Shown: positions 40,749-53,631 of the stretch, piece by piece
Numbering within the stretch: position 1 is the stretch's first letter
Layout: every line of letters begins with the position of its first letter
Notes under the pieces: generated by a model
The model's input: only the letters and a program-made list of their open reading frames with translations
What the model was told of the DNA's origin: nothing
The model's database searches: none
Origin: Diploptera punctata
Taxonomy: Eukaryota; Arthropoda; Insecta; Blattodea; Blaberidae
Length of the DNA stretch: 64,000 bases
Reading direction: 5' to 3'
NCBI GenBank assembly: GCA_030220185.1
Contig: JASPKZ010007299.1
Location: 744,001 to 808,000, forward strand
Translations under genes and position numbers: made by a program

Positions 40749-40885
40749 TGTATTCATAAACATCACTAGTACTACTGGAGTGAACAAACAACAGGGTTGA
40801 AATGAGATGCGATATAATGAAATGAACTGTACCCAAACAAGAACATAAGAGCTCACTTTGTCGTTTTCTAATTGAAATTTATCAT
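40147..40885. other. Intergenic stretch with (TAA)n
   Basis: Holds an uninterrupted (TAA)n/(AAT)n run of about 27 units at 40668-40748, which produces spurious Leu- or Tyr-rich minus frames. Otherwise unrecognised. Confidence 0.6.
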
Positions 40886-41206
40886 GTGATCATCAAATTC
40901 TGTCAAGGATTAAGGGTTCTGACTTTTTCCATCTCAGGGGAAACTGTTTGGCTGGCTATGGTCACGGTGGAGTCATTGATGCCAGATCGTTTTACCGTAC
41001 TTCATACATTGCGTGCAAAGCTAAGGGAATCGTGTATGGAGAGGGGCTGTTCCTTTCTTTATCAACAGGAGGTTATTCTAGAGATCGTAGAATATAATCT
41101 TTTAGCGATAGACTCTGAAATAACCACGAATAACAGGATCGAAAATGCTAATGCTTGGATAAGAAAATGTTTTAGGGAAGCCTCTGAAGAAAAAAATGTT
41201 TTCATG
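40886..41206 (+). other. Unrecognised open frame interrupted by PLE-1 tail
   Basis: An open frame runs from 40886 with a plausible 3' splice acceptor (TTTTTCCATCTCAG) just before GGGAAACTG at about 40940. Predicted text includes EIVEYNLLAIDSEITTNNRI and ENANAWIRKCFREASEEKN, which looks protein-like, but I recognise no family. The PLE-1 tail then follows, and after it the frame does not continue cleanly (41369-41557 is in another frame). Could be a degenerate gene or an unknown element. Confidence 0.3.
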
Positions 41207-41367
41207 AAGATCTTGAAGAAGGTTGTCTCAAGACAACCCTTGAGGATGTCGGACGCACTCTATGGCGAAACGTCGGGGAACTTCAAGCCTCTAGAGCCTA
41301 GACCATGGCCAACAGCCCGGAAACCTTCAAGATCTTCATGATAACTCCGACCGTGAAATCCTAAGTC
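41207..41367 (+). mobile_element. PLE-1 3' tail, solo insertion
   Basis: 161-base insertion bounded by a perfect 12-base duplication AATGTTTTCATG (41195-41206 and 41368-41379). It contains the terminal PLE-1 tail (CTTGAGGATGTCGGACG, AACAGCCCGGAAACC, CCGTGAAATCCTAAGTCAAT). The left end (AAGATCTTGAAGAAGG) is an inverted copy of CCTTCAAGATCTTC near the right end. Confidence 0.85.
41240..41274 (+). ncRNA. Hammerhead-like core in PLE-1 tail
   Basis: TTGAGGA, T, stem GTCGGA/TATGGC (one mismatch, wobble pairs), then GAAAC GTC. The best GAAACGTC end of the three PLE-1 copies, but the stem is weakened. Confidence 0.35.
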
Positions 41368-41570
41368 AATGTTTTCATGGTTTGTCATGAGCGGGATAAA
41401 TGAAAGTAAATTGATTTATAATCTTATTCAGGCTTCTAATCAAGAATTTGAAGGAACCGTAATGAGAAGACCACTGATTAAAGTTGTAAGGAGAAGGATT
41501 TTAGATGAATTATTTTTTACAATAAAAAAATCCTCTTCGACAAAAACCAATTCCTGAAAATATCGAAAAA

Positions 41571-42107
41571 TATATTGTGACACGATATACTTCAAGATTT
41601 ACTTAAACTGATGGAACATACTCTACTTTAGCATGAAAATTGATCTGATGGAACATACTCTACTTTTGCATGAAAATTGTGTGAAATTTTTTTTTTCACC
41701 TTTATGGTTTTATGAAAACATTTAAAAAATTTGAAATTTATTGGTAAAATGATGAAATTCATGTTTCCGCCATTAGAATAAATAAATAACCCTAATTTAT
41801 TTAATTAGATAATCAATTCTAACGTCTCTTTGTAATTTTATTATATTTTTATTATACATTTTGTGATTTTTTATATATTTATGTACGCATTTCATAGAGT
41901 GATACTAGATAAAAAACCGGCCTCCAGTTATCATTAAGGAGTCAATGACGTAATTATTGACGCTGTTACTTGTAAGTCTAGGACGGAAGGATATAGTTGC
42001 GCCATTTAGGGCGTAGCCATCTATTACAAAGGCGGTGTTGAAATCAATAAAACATACTCATGGAAAGTAAACATATGCAGATTTTAATTATTAACCAAGT
42101 AACACAC
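41571..42107. other. No recognised feature
   Basis: A 37-base duplication near 41605-41690 (GATGGAACATACTCTACTTT twice). Rest AT-rich. Confidence 0.45.
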
Positions 42108-43085
42108 TGGCACTATCGAACCCATAGGTTCATGGCCGCGCACATATAAGCCCTCCATACATACCTATCCTGAGCTAATATTTTCCAATCATTCCCTGTA
42201 TAATCTACTTCCCTCAAATCATAGATAATGTTATTCTCCCACCTCATTCTTGGTCTACCAATTGGGCGTTTTCCCTCTAGTTTCCCTACAAGAAAGTTAC
42301 ATGCCCCTCTTTCATTCTCCATTCGTGCCTGTCGCAGTCTACGAGACTTAATTCTTCTTATTATAATTATATGGTTTGCTATCAAGATCATGTAACTCAC
42401 TGTTATTTAGTCTTCTTCATTCGCCAGTGTGTTCATCTCTCTTTGGTCCAAACATTTTTCCTAAGAATTTTATTCTCAAATACTTGTAATATGTTCTCCC
42501 CCCTTAAAGTAAGAGTCCATGTTTCGCATCCATGAGTTTATATGTTATAACATAACAGGTAGAATAACAGTCATATATTTTTAGTTTAACATTTTTTTTA
42601 GATAAGTTGGGATGACGAGAGTACCTGTATTGCAAAGTACCGTAGCATGCATTTACAGAATTGAGTCTATGTTTAATTACTTTGTGCATCTCATTCCTGT
42701 TTGTGATTAATGTTCCTAAACATTTAAATTAAACCACTTCCTCAAAAGTCCCTCATCTGTCATTAACTTCCATTTCCATTATATAATATAATCCTATGTG
42801 TGACTGTATATTTAGTTTGATTGACATTTACTTACAGTCCCAATTTTTTAGTGTTATTCAAAAGAGTGGACCTCAGAATTTCCTCGCTATCGTCATCATC
42901 AGCATAAACTAACATCTTACTAATACCATTGAGTTGCAGGCCTTCTTCATCCTCTAAAGATTTGATGGCATGCTCTAGTACAAAATTGCATAGTAGACGA
43001 GATACATCTCCTTATTTTAACTTATTTTGAATTTCAAAAGTATCCAAAACTGTTTGCCTACACGCATTCTACTCTTTATGCCATT
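42108..43085 (-). pseudogene. LINE-R 3' fragment, degenerate
   Basis: Minus frames give RRLRQARMENER, GKLEGKRPIGRPRMRW, LREVDYTGNDWKILAQDR. Farther in, text matches the post-RT region, the YADD region (lost by indel) and the LFKLCGAILYEILPL-type stretch. Ends near 43085 in the reverse transcriptase. Many frameshifts. Confidence 0.8.
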
Positions 43086-43409
43086 TAGACACATTCGAAT
43101 GTCTAATATTTTTGTTTAGGAATTTTGAACTTTAGCAGGATACTAAATAACTGCTCTCTCTTAATTGTATTTAATTATTACATAAATTAAAATAATTCAA
43201 GTATCCAGGGAACAATTATCACATTTCGACGATGAATACGTTAGAATTGTGGATAAGTGTGAAGAAATTGATTCTCTCACAGCCCAATATCTTCACGATA
43301 TATTCCCCAAATTAATCGCCCAGTTATTAAATGACTCCAAAACATGAATATACGAAGTTCGGTAGACATATCAATTTGACTTAATATAATTAGGAAATTT
43401 TAATGATAA

Positions 43410-43825
43410 AAGAGAATCTGTCAACCATTGTATGCCGAAACCTACCTTAAAATTTCTTCTAGAGAGGCGTTGTGATCTACAAAGGCAGTGTCTAAACTGC
43501 AAGGCAACAAAGCCAGTGTCAAATCTCTCATTTAAACTATAAGGAAGTATTAAACTCCTGAATAGGTAAACTGGATTACCCTAAAGCCTCACTACCAGTC
43601 GTTCGGTCGGCGTCCTCCCTCACTCCATTCCCCTCTTACTCATGTAGGGAGTCCATCTGCTCCGTACAGTGGGTTGAAATTGCCGAGTTATGCAATGGCC
43701 TTGCAGTTATAAACGACAGATAATTTTTCGACACGGCCTTGGTATATCACAACGTTTATCTGCGAGATATTTGAAGGTAGGTTTCGATATGCAAAAGTTG
43801 ACAGTTCCTATGTAAGTTAAATTAG
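43410..43825. mobile_element. MITE-M copy 1
   Basis: Imperfect terminal inverted repeats: CTGTCAACCATTG...CCGAAACCTACC at the left and GGTAGGTTTCG...AAGTTGACAG at the right. Inner inverted blocks GCGTTGTGATCTAC and TATATCACAACG. A second copy at 58683-59172 shares ends and interior (CTCATTTAAACT). No coding sequence. Confidence 0.75.
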
Positions 43826-44056
43826 TTTGGCTTGTAATGGAATACACAGGAACTGGACGAAAAAATAATAATTGAAACGAAATTCAACAATACTGATACT
43901 ATGTCTTCTGCTTATATTCGGCAAGAAAATACTTGCTAGTTAAAAATAACAAGAATTACCAAAAAAAAAAATGTTTTAATCCCTTGTGAAATTTGCGTTG
44001 TTGTTTATTCCAGGTTCTTTTAAACCTGTCCATGAGGTTACAGTTTTGAGTAGTTT

Positions 44057-44205
44057 TAATAGGCCTGTTGAAATTTGTTGGGCTCGTAAAAGAACAACAA
44101 GACCAAATTAGTGCCTTTGAGCAAAATTTAATCGACCTTTCCCATCCAAGTAATACCTTCGTTGCCTTCTAGGCGTCTCTTTGAGGCGATGTACTAATCA
44201 TATCA
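44057..44205 (+). repeat. SINE-B, 3' part
   Basis: GGCTCGTAAAAG, GCAAAATTTAATCGACC, CCCATCCAAGTAATACCTT and GCCTTCTAGGCG match the 3' half of SINE-B. Confidence 0.6.
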
Positions 44206-44589
44206 ATTGAAGACAGCTGGAGAAAATAAGGGCAATTTAATTAGTTTCATCAACAAACTCCCGCTAGGGTGCACCATATTTCCATGTTGTAGTGTACGGG
44301 TATAAACTGGACTAGATTTTTTACGCCTATATCTGCAGATTGATTTCAGAAATCTGTTGTGGAGCTGTTGTTGCATTGGACTACATCTTGTGTTGATGCT
44401 TAATTTGTGTCACACTTTGGGTATATGGAGAATACGTTCTTGTCGTCTATTATTTTAAGAGTTTTAAGATGTCCTGTTCTTTACATAATGTCAGTTATTT
44501 TTGTTGTAGTGTCTCCAGGGTTATTTGCTTAATTCCACTTGTGTTGTGGTATAATTCCTATATTTTGTGTAAATATTGTGTAATATTGG
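44206..44589. other. No recognised feature
   Basis: Intergenic, nothing recognised; upstream of LINE-Q. Confidence 0.4.
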
Positions 44590-45290
44590 CTACTTCTGAA
44601 GATCACCTACAAAGAGCAGTACATAGATTGTCAAATATAACCCAAGATTATAATTTACAATTTCGGTAAGACAAAAACTATGGCGTTTCAAGGGAAAATA
44701 CCGATACGAACTAAAATTGTTATTAACAACAATATAATAGAACAAGTTAATAACTTTACTTATCTTGGCTGCAATCTTTCGTACGACACATGTAAAGACA
44801 TAGACATAAAATTGGTCAAATTTCAAAAACTTATAGGAACAATAAAAAAGCATTCTTTTCCGAAAAGTACGTCCAGATACAATTCTAAAATTTTATAAAA
44901 CAATGGCTCTTCCAACTCTACTTTATGGTTTTGAAACCTGGACTCTTACTACAGGTAAATTAAATAGGATAGTAGCTGCAGAAATGAAGTTATTAAGACC
45001 TTTAGCGGGTTATACGCTTTATGATCACATGCGTAATGAAGATATCCGCAAAGCTCTCAACACACCAGCAATAACTGAAATCATTCAAAAATATCAAAAT
45101 AATTGGCATGAACACCTTCTGAGGATGCCAAACAATAGACTACCTCTGCAGCTATTGAACTACAGACCCACAGGGCGAAGAGACCCAGGAAGACCTAAGA
45201 AGAGATGGAGGGATCAATTTCTTTCCTGAAGCGGAACAGGCCAATTGGCTTAATCCATGCCTGCCATTGATGATGATGATGATGATTTTG
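44590..45290 (+). pseudogene. LINE-Q type reverse transcriptase C-terminal region
   Basis: Frames in order: 44590-44669 (HLQRAVHRLSNITQDYNLQF), 44680-44898 (MAFQGKIPIRTK, NNFTYLGCNLSYD), 44903-45229 (MALPTLLYGFETWTL, AAEMKLLRPLAGYTLYDH, HLLRMPNNRLPLQLLNYRP, GRRDPGRPKKRWRDQ). Two frameshifts separate them. Ends in a (GAT)n tail at about 45268-45290. Confidence 0.88.
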
Positions 45291-45374
45291 TGTAAAATTG
45301 ATAAGTTATATAATAGCATAGTTATAGTCATCATACTTATTTTATTTTTCAATGGTAGAAAATTAAATATAGTT

Positions 45375-45672
45375 AATACCTTCGGAGGACTGCAGGATAC
45401 ACGTTACTAGATCACAAAAATATAAAGACATCTTGGAAGAATTACACATGGAACCTTTAGAAAACAACATTTCTGATTATATGTCAAGATGGATGCAACA
45501 TGTTCATCGAATGGAAGATCACAGGATACCCAAACAAATGTTAAGGTATCAACCTGTAGGAAGAAGAAGAAGACCAGGACGTCCACTCACAAGACTTCTG
45601 GATGATGTTTCTCTCGAGGCCGAAACAGGTCAACAAATGGCCTAAATTCGTGAATATGCTATGATGATGATG
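45375..45672 (+). pseudogene. LINE-Q type 3' fragment
   Basis: LRRTAGYTLLDHK, then frame 45433-45645: MEELHMEPLENNISDYMSRW, HVHRMEDHRIPKQML, GRRRRPGRPLTRLLDD. Tail (GAT)n. A close relative of 24846-25215. Confidence 0.82.
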
Positions 45673-45794
45673 ATGATTATGAACATTAGCATTTACTTTT
45701 AAAAGTTTGTATTCTATATTTTGTTTAAAATAGGAGAAAGAGGGATGTTGGATACCTTTAAAGTGAGAGATTAAACTTAGGATATGTGAGACAT

Positions 45795-46085
45795 ATTTCC
45801 TGTTAATGTTTTATTTAACGACGCTCTTTAACAGTTATGGTAGAGTAGTCAGCATCGCAATTCAAATTCGGGGGTGAAGGTGCAATATATTTTGTTCAGA
45901 GCTTTTTTTTTTCAGTGTTAAGATTCTTTAACGTGCCGTAAATTTACGACACGAGACCCATCACTTTATTCTCTTTCGAAGGAACTCAGGTCTTTAGCAA
46001 TGTATACTCCGGCCGGGTTTGAACCCGCGAACCTCGGAATCTAGGCGACCATATGAATCACTATACACGAAAACCGACGACATAT
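45795..46085 (-). repeat. SINE-C, near full length
   Basis: Minus strand: tRNA-like head with GATTCCGAGGTTCGCGGG and B box GGGTTCAAACCC, then CCTTCGAAAGAGAATAAAGT, GGCACGTTAAAGAATC and the 3' end GTTAAAGAGCGTCGTTAAAT. Scraps of this family also occur at 50455, 52975, 60740, 61610 and 62690. Confidence 0.75.
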
Positions 46086-46316
46086 AGGCCTATTGTTTGT
46101 AATTAATTCACTCTGCGGAGGAAAATATAAGATCTAATGGTATTGACCATGTAGGTGAATACATTAAGGCCCTAATCTAAAAGTATATCATACATATGAA
46201 GATTGAACATGAGATCCCGAAATGAGTGTTAGAATGGAAGCACTTCACTCAACTACAATATCAATATCATCATCTTTATCGTCAACAATAAACAAACTAA
46301 ACTTTATATGTATATA

Positions 46317-46842
46317 CAGGGCTATTCAGAATGAAGGAACAGACTACAAACATTTATTTCTTCGAATCTAAAAAAAAAAAAAAAAAAATAGAAACACAAT
46401 TCCAACGTTACTGGAAAGAGAAAAGTTTTGAAATTGCGATCACGGCCGCATTGGTCTTACAGTTACCGGTATACATACATGCATATGGACGGATGAATAG
46501 ATATATGGATAGATAAGATAGGCTTAGTGAAGTAAAGTGTTTCCCGTAGAAGGTCTTAGACCTTCCAGGTCACCAGATCTAACATCGTGTGATTTTTATC
46601 TGTGACATCAAATTGTTGAAGCTGTGAATTCGATAACTGGAGACCAGCTGATTCGTGTGTGGCAAGAAAGGAGTCACCGTTTTGATATTTGTCGTGTAAC
46701 ACATTGTCTCATATTGAATGCATAAAATAGTGAAATATGAACATTTCTCTTTCCAGGAACGTTGAAATTGTGTTTCTATTTTTTTTTGTAGTTTGGATTA
46801 AATAAATGTTTAAAGTCTGTTCCTTCTTTCTGAATAGCCCTG
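46317..46842 (+). mobile_element. Mariner-like element, internally deleted
   Basis: 526 bases. Left end CAGGGCTATTCAGAATGAAG, right end its near complement, TA on both sides (46315-46316, 46843-46844). Contains only the last part of a transposase gene. Confidence 0.85.
46554..46725 (+). pseudogene. Transposase C-terminal fragment
   Basis: Reads RPSRSPDLTSCDFYL, stop, then QIVEAVNSITGDQLIRVWQE, HRFDICRVTH. It matches the end of the 3846-4903 transposase (SPDLTPCDFF...KVWQE...RLDICRVT), with the segment after the third catalytic Asp deleted. Confidence 0.75.
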
Positions 46843-46844
46843 TA

Positions 46845-47146
46845 TATAACCATTCAGACTGCGTATGTTTGTGCTTCCAAAACTGGAAAAGTACCGTAGT
46901 CAGTAGATTGACTTAAAATTTTGACACAACGTTGCATTCGAATAAGCGCATGTTTTTATGGTAAAATTAAATTTTGCCACAATGTTGTAAAAGCGCATGT
47001 TTTATAAATGGCACGGCATACTTAATCGTCGTTTGTGTTTTCACGGGGCTTGTTATTAGTTTTACGAGTTGAATAGGAATAGAAAAGTTGTTCAGGTTTT
47101 CAGGTACGGCGAATGTTTAGTCGCTATCTATTATTATTACTGCACA
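46845..47146. other. No recognised feature
   Basis: Has AAGCGCATGTTTT twice (46947 and 46992), a short local duplication. Nothing else. Confidence 0.4.
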
Positions 47147-49470
<2,324 letters not shown>

Positions 49471-49982
49471 TTAAGATCTTTCACACGTGTTTAGGGATTC
49501 TCCGCCCACTCTTAAAACTGAACCATTTCAGTACGTGATCGGATGTACAGTCTTCTCCTACATCCCTTCCACAGATTCAGTAGTTCCACAGAGTTTCTCT
49601 ATGCAGTAGTTCGGAGACACTAGCGCTAAAACTTTTCTCCGCCCGTAAAAAGTTAAGTTGGTGGTGTAATACCTGAAACCATTAGGTGTACGAGTTCACC
49701 TGAAAGGAACATTTAGAAATCGCTCTATCTGTTGCAAATTTCGATGTTTCACAACTAAACTCAATATATGCTATTAAAATAAACCAAGGTAGATTTTTTC
49801 TTAAAATCAGTGAAATCTGACCATTAAAAGTGGGTTTAGGCCTACCTGAAATCTGAAATAAAATATTGACTAGGGACCGCCATGTTTGGGTTGTCGTAAT
49901 GTACACCATACAGTTTAATTAACCCTTCATTTTGTTTTAACTTATTCAACCAAAAATAAAAACATATTTTATTTATTTAGGT
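49471..49982. other. No recognised feature
   Basis: Intergenic. A 75-codon minus frame without recognisable features. Confidence 0.4.
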
Positions 49983-50320
49983 CGGCCGCGGTGGACTAGT
50001 GGTTATGTTCCTTGCCTCTGGTTCCAAGGGTCGCGGGTTCAAACCCGGCCGGGGTCGATGGATTTTTTAGGACGGAAAAATCCAAGGAGCAAGTCCTCCG
50101 GGAGGGACTTTAAGCCGTTGGTCCCGAGTCTGAAGATTTTGAGGCTCGTAAAAAATCCTTAAGCCTGAATGAAAAGGCCTCTAAGCAAAATTTACCGAAT
50201 TTTCCCGTCCGAGTACTACCTTGGTTTCCTAGATGTCAGTATGAGGCGGAACGCTGACCACGTACCACTCAAAATGACATCTATACGAAAACAAGTGTAA
50301 CTAAATTAGTATGGTTCTAT
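49983..50320 (+). repeat. SINE-B, best copy
   Basis: Head: GGTGGACTAGTGGTTATG (A box), GCGGGTTCAAACCCGGCC (B box). Body: GTCGATGGATTTTTTAGG, AAGTCCTCCGGGAGGGAC, GTCCCGAGTCTGAAGATTT, AAAAGGCCTCTAAGC, CCTAGATGTCAGTATGAGG, ending ACATCTATACGAAAACAAG. Reference copy for the other members. Confidence 0.88.
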
Positions 50321-50398
50321 TTCTTCCCTGTAGGGGGAGAGTGCCTAAATCTCTGTAAAGGGAAAACATAGGCTTACAATACAATAAAAATTTATTTA

Positions 50399-50430
50399 GG
50401 CGTAGCAGCCGACGCCGGGTATTCGCTAGT
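50399..50430 (+). mobile_element. Helitron-like 3' end
   Basis: GGCGT-AGCAGCCG-ACGCC hairpin, nine bases, then CTAG followed by T. Same GGGTATT(A/C)GCTAG text as the window start. No matching 5' TC end identified. Confidence 0.4.
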
Positions 50431-50454
50431 AGTTCAATAGCATATGTGCGTCAA

Positions 50455-50600
50455 AAAAATCGCGTCGGTTCTATGGCATAGTGAGTATCGTACTTGCATT
50501 TGGTTCCGGCCGGGGGTAGTACGTACAGCTCCTGAACATTTCCTTTCGAAGGAATAAAAAACCCTTGGGTTCCATGTACCTCTTCCGAGCTAAGTTCCAG
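50455..50600 (+). repeat. SINE-C-like fragment
   Basis: TTCTATGGCATAGTGAGTAT head-like text, GGTTCCGGCCGGGGG, CCTTTCGAAGGAATAAA and CTTGGGTTCCA match the layout of SINE-C. Confidence 0.4.
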
Positions 50601-50786
50601 TCGTAATGTAAACAAACCAGATGTATGGACTGCATTTTAATTGTTCGAATAACTGTTTACATTTAAATGTGTAAGAAAGTGTAGTTCGCTTTCTTACACT
50701 GGAAATAAATAAAATAAAATAAAATAAAATACATAAAATATATATTACCTAGCACATGTATATGTAAGTTATATGGAAGACTTTTA

Positions 50787-51380
50787 ATAGTATATTACGA
50801 TGCGAGGTTGAGAAGTGGATTTCACAGAATCGAGGAAAATGTTTAAAAACCGAGCGACAGTGTGGTTTTTTAATTTCAGAGATTCTATAAAACATTTCAC
50901 AAACGTGCGTTGTACATTATTTTTTGCGTGATGGTGTTTTAAAAATAATAAATAATAGTAAAATAATAACATCTTTGTTGGAAATATTTGCGTTCATTAT
51001 AAACAATTGACTAACGTTAACAGTGTGCAATATTTATTAGTTGAAACAACAGGAGGCCGTGAGACCAATTTAGTCATAAAATGGCGGCAAGTACGTATTT
51101 ATTGTTTTATGCTGTTTCAAATAAAGTTCAGTTCATTTAAAATTCAGCGATTTGTTTCTTATAAGGTATATTGACACTACCTTTTGGATATTTTTTGTAT
51201 GTGCATTGCATGTAGTATACTTCCCACACGCGTGTTTGTAATGTAATATTACAGTATAGTTAATTTTATTGCAGTACAGTTATTTAGGTTGGCAACCCCG
51301 AAATCTAGAAAGATGAACTTTCAATCATTGTCGCCATTGCTGTAAGTACAACAAAACGCACTATCGCGCAAAATATTTAA
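50787..51380 (+). repeat. Rep-R copy 2, uninterrupted
   Basis: Matches 13886-15430 in reverse orientation without the LINE. Contains CGAGGAAAATGTTTAAAAAC, TGGTGTTTTAAAAATAATAA, ATAAAATGGCGGCAAGTACG and GCCATTGCTGTAAGTACAAC. Confidence 0.75.
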
Positions 51381-51412
51381 ATAAATAAGAATTTCATTGT
51401 TTAATTGTTACG

Positions 51413-51777
51413 AAGTCCACCGCTGTGGTCTCGAGGTAGCGTTCTGCCTTGTCACGCAGCGGGCCCGGGTTCGATCCCCGGTAGGGGCAGTTTTTCTGGA
51501 TGAGGTTTTTATCGGGGTTTTTCCTCACCTGCAAGACAAATGTCAGGAAAACTTTGAGGCCCAAACGGTCCCCGAAATCATATGCCCATCATCATCATCC
51601 TTATCATCATCATCAACATCACCATCATCCTTATCATTATCATCATCATACTTCACCGGTGTGGAAAGCAACGGGAAGCTACCACACCTACAATTGCCTA
51701 GTAAAGCTGCAAGCATAGCATGAAAATGCTATGATTGCAGTGAAGGACCTGCCTTCGGGCAGAATTACTATGGATGG
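51413..51777 (+). repeat. SINE-A, complete with target duplication
   Basis: 365 bases flanked by ATTGTTACG at 51404-51412 and 51778-51786. Head: TGTGGTCTCGAGGTAGCG and GGGTTCGATCCCCGG. Body with (CATCAT)-rich run at 51585-51650. 3' hairpin CTGCC-TTC-GGGCAG and end GGATGG. It defines the family's full length. Confidence 0.93.
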
Positions 51778-51922
51778 ATTGTTACGGATTTCAATTGTTT
51801 CAAATGGCTGCTTCTCTTATACAATTTTTGAAACATCAAAAAGGAAAACCTTTGAAAAGGGAAGAGCAATTCTTTTGAATGATTTCAGTTTAGTGAAAAA
51901 AATATCCTACATTAGCCATCGA

Positions 51923-52028
51923 GGGTCGGTTTCACCAACAGAGGTAACTGTATTACGCCAGTTTCCCTGTGTATAATGCATAGCTTAAACTGGCGTAATG
52001 CAGTTACCTCTGTTGGTGAAACCGGCCC
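51923..52028. mobile_element. Short MITE, 42-base terminal repeats
   Basis: 51923-51964 (GGGTCGGTTTCACCAACAGA, GTAACTG, TTACGCCAGTTT) is the near reverse complement of 51986-52028. A 106-base element with almost no interior. No coding capacity. Confidence 0.8.
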
Positions 52029-52504
52029 TGAGCCATTGAAAATAACAGCACAATTTACAGGTATTCAGCATTACGCATGTATTCTGCTCATAGAACGAAT
52101 GCAATTTCAAATAAAGGATATCTATCGACATCATGAAAAAGCGTAAACATCTGATTACAGGTAGTCCCATATATAATTTTTTGTCATAAATAAATAAGAA
52201 ATGGAAGTTGCTAATTATTATTGATACCATCTTACCTTGTACTCAGTCTTATTTCTTGTAAAATGCGATGTAGCCTAAGAAAAATACACTGGTCAACATG
52301 GATTTTTGTTTCATGAATAACAATAGTTGTACTTAATGCAGTTATTTATCGTGTTTTCAAATATGTATTCGGAATTTCTCCATCACCCACAGTTTTTTTA
52401 TTTCCATTTCAATTAAAATATTAAAAAAAAAAAATAAACGTTTTTTCGTCCATTTGTCCATTGTAAAATAAAACGGGGAATACTTTCATCAAGAGATTTC
52501 AGCT
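52029..52504. other. No recognised feature
   Basis: AT-rich intergenic. Confidence 0.4.
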
Positions 52505-52729
52505 ATGGAAAAGATATATCAAGGCAAATGGAATCCTAATATGCTGGCCGATTATTGTTGGACCATCAAGATGGATGCTCCACAGGAGAAATATAGCAGA
52601 AAATCGTCATTTCATACTTTTACGAATGTAAAAAATATTAAAGTGTTTGAAATTATAAATTCCTGTCTCTCGGAAACCTTGCATGATGGAGAAAAACCGA
52701 TACCATATTTGAATTCAGGAGAAAAATAA
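52505..52729 (+). other. Conserved-looking 74-codon frame, family unknown
   Basis: MEKIYQGKWNPNMLADYCWT, then IKMDAPQEKYSRKSSFHTF. The amino-acid composition and the WNPNMLADYCW segment look like real protein, possibly the end of a transposon or domesticated gene, but I cannot name it. No splice context established. Ends at TAA 52729. Confidence 0.35.
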
Positions 52730-53570
52730 TATCAGAATCACATATTTTTCTTTCTGAAAAAAAGTTTTTTTTTGTTGCCCAGTGTTATTTCTATAATTGA
52801 CACTTCTATAGACAATTCACTCATATGGGGATAAAATTATTATCACTGTTCCCCCAATAGACGGAATGGGGAAGTAATACCTCATATACATTTTGTTTAC
52901 AGCACAACTGGAACTTAGATCGGATACATTATAGCTTCACAGCATGTAAAAGGATCTCCAGGCTGAAATGAGGCATTTTTGCCGGAATTTTCATGCCTAG
53001 ATTTGAATTATGACGCTAATGATCTGAGCTTCTAAAGGGCGTCACTGACGACAATAACTCGAAATACATCCGGCTAGCTGACCGCTAATTATTTACGTGG
53101 CATCGATAATCTTCTTTCCTGTTACATGTTTGCAATATTCATTTTTTGTATGCACAAAGTAATGACATTTATTGGAAATACAATGGGTTCATCGTCATGT
53201 TACAAAAACCGTAATTTTCAAAACCGAATCCAATTAACGATTACACAAAGCGCCCGTAAAATTAAGTTTAATACCTGCAACCAGCATTTCGGCGTCAACC
53301 TATATTACCACACAATGTATCATGGAATTAATTAAATTTATTATTACATTCAATTCTATTAGAAGGCGATTGAATTGTTTCCATAGCAACTACCGATTTA
53401 CTTCAATATTTTATTGCTCATTTGTGTTCCAGTACAATTTATGTTTATAGCAGTTCACATTCCTGATGTAAAAATTAATCTTAATATTCCGTTATTTAAA
53501 TGCAATAAATAGATAAATTGAAACTTTTTTCAATATTTTATGTCATACTAAATGAGACATTTCAAAGAGA

Positions 53571-53610
<40 letters not shown>

Positions 53611-53616
53611 GTTTAT
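52730..53616. other. Intergenic, with SINE-C scrap and (TTA)n
   Basis: 52975-53060 resembles the 3' end of SINE-C (TGACGCTAATGATCTGAGC, AAAGGGCGTCACTGACG). A (TTA)n run lies at 53577-53611. No gene seen. Confidence 0.5.
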
Positions 53617-53631
53617 AATAGAGACGAATGG

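Noticed and set aside
40528..40836. Leu- or Tyr-rich 67-102-codon minus frames
   Set aside because: Created by the (TAA)n microsatellite at 40668-40748.
40940..41100. PARP-like reading (YGEG in another frame) of the unknown segment
   Set aside because: Only a few residues resemble the ADP-ribosyltransferase pattern and the frame stops soon after; not enough to support the call.
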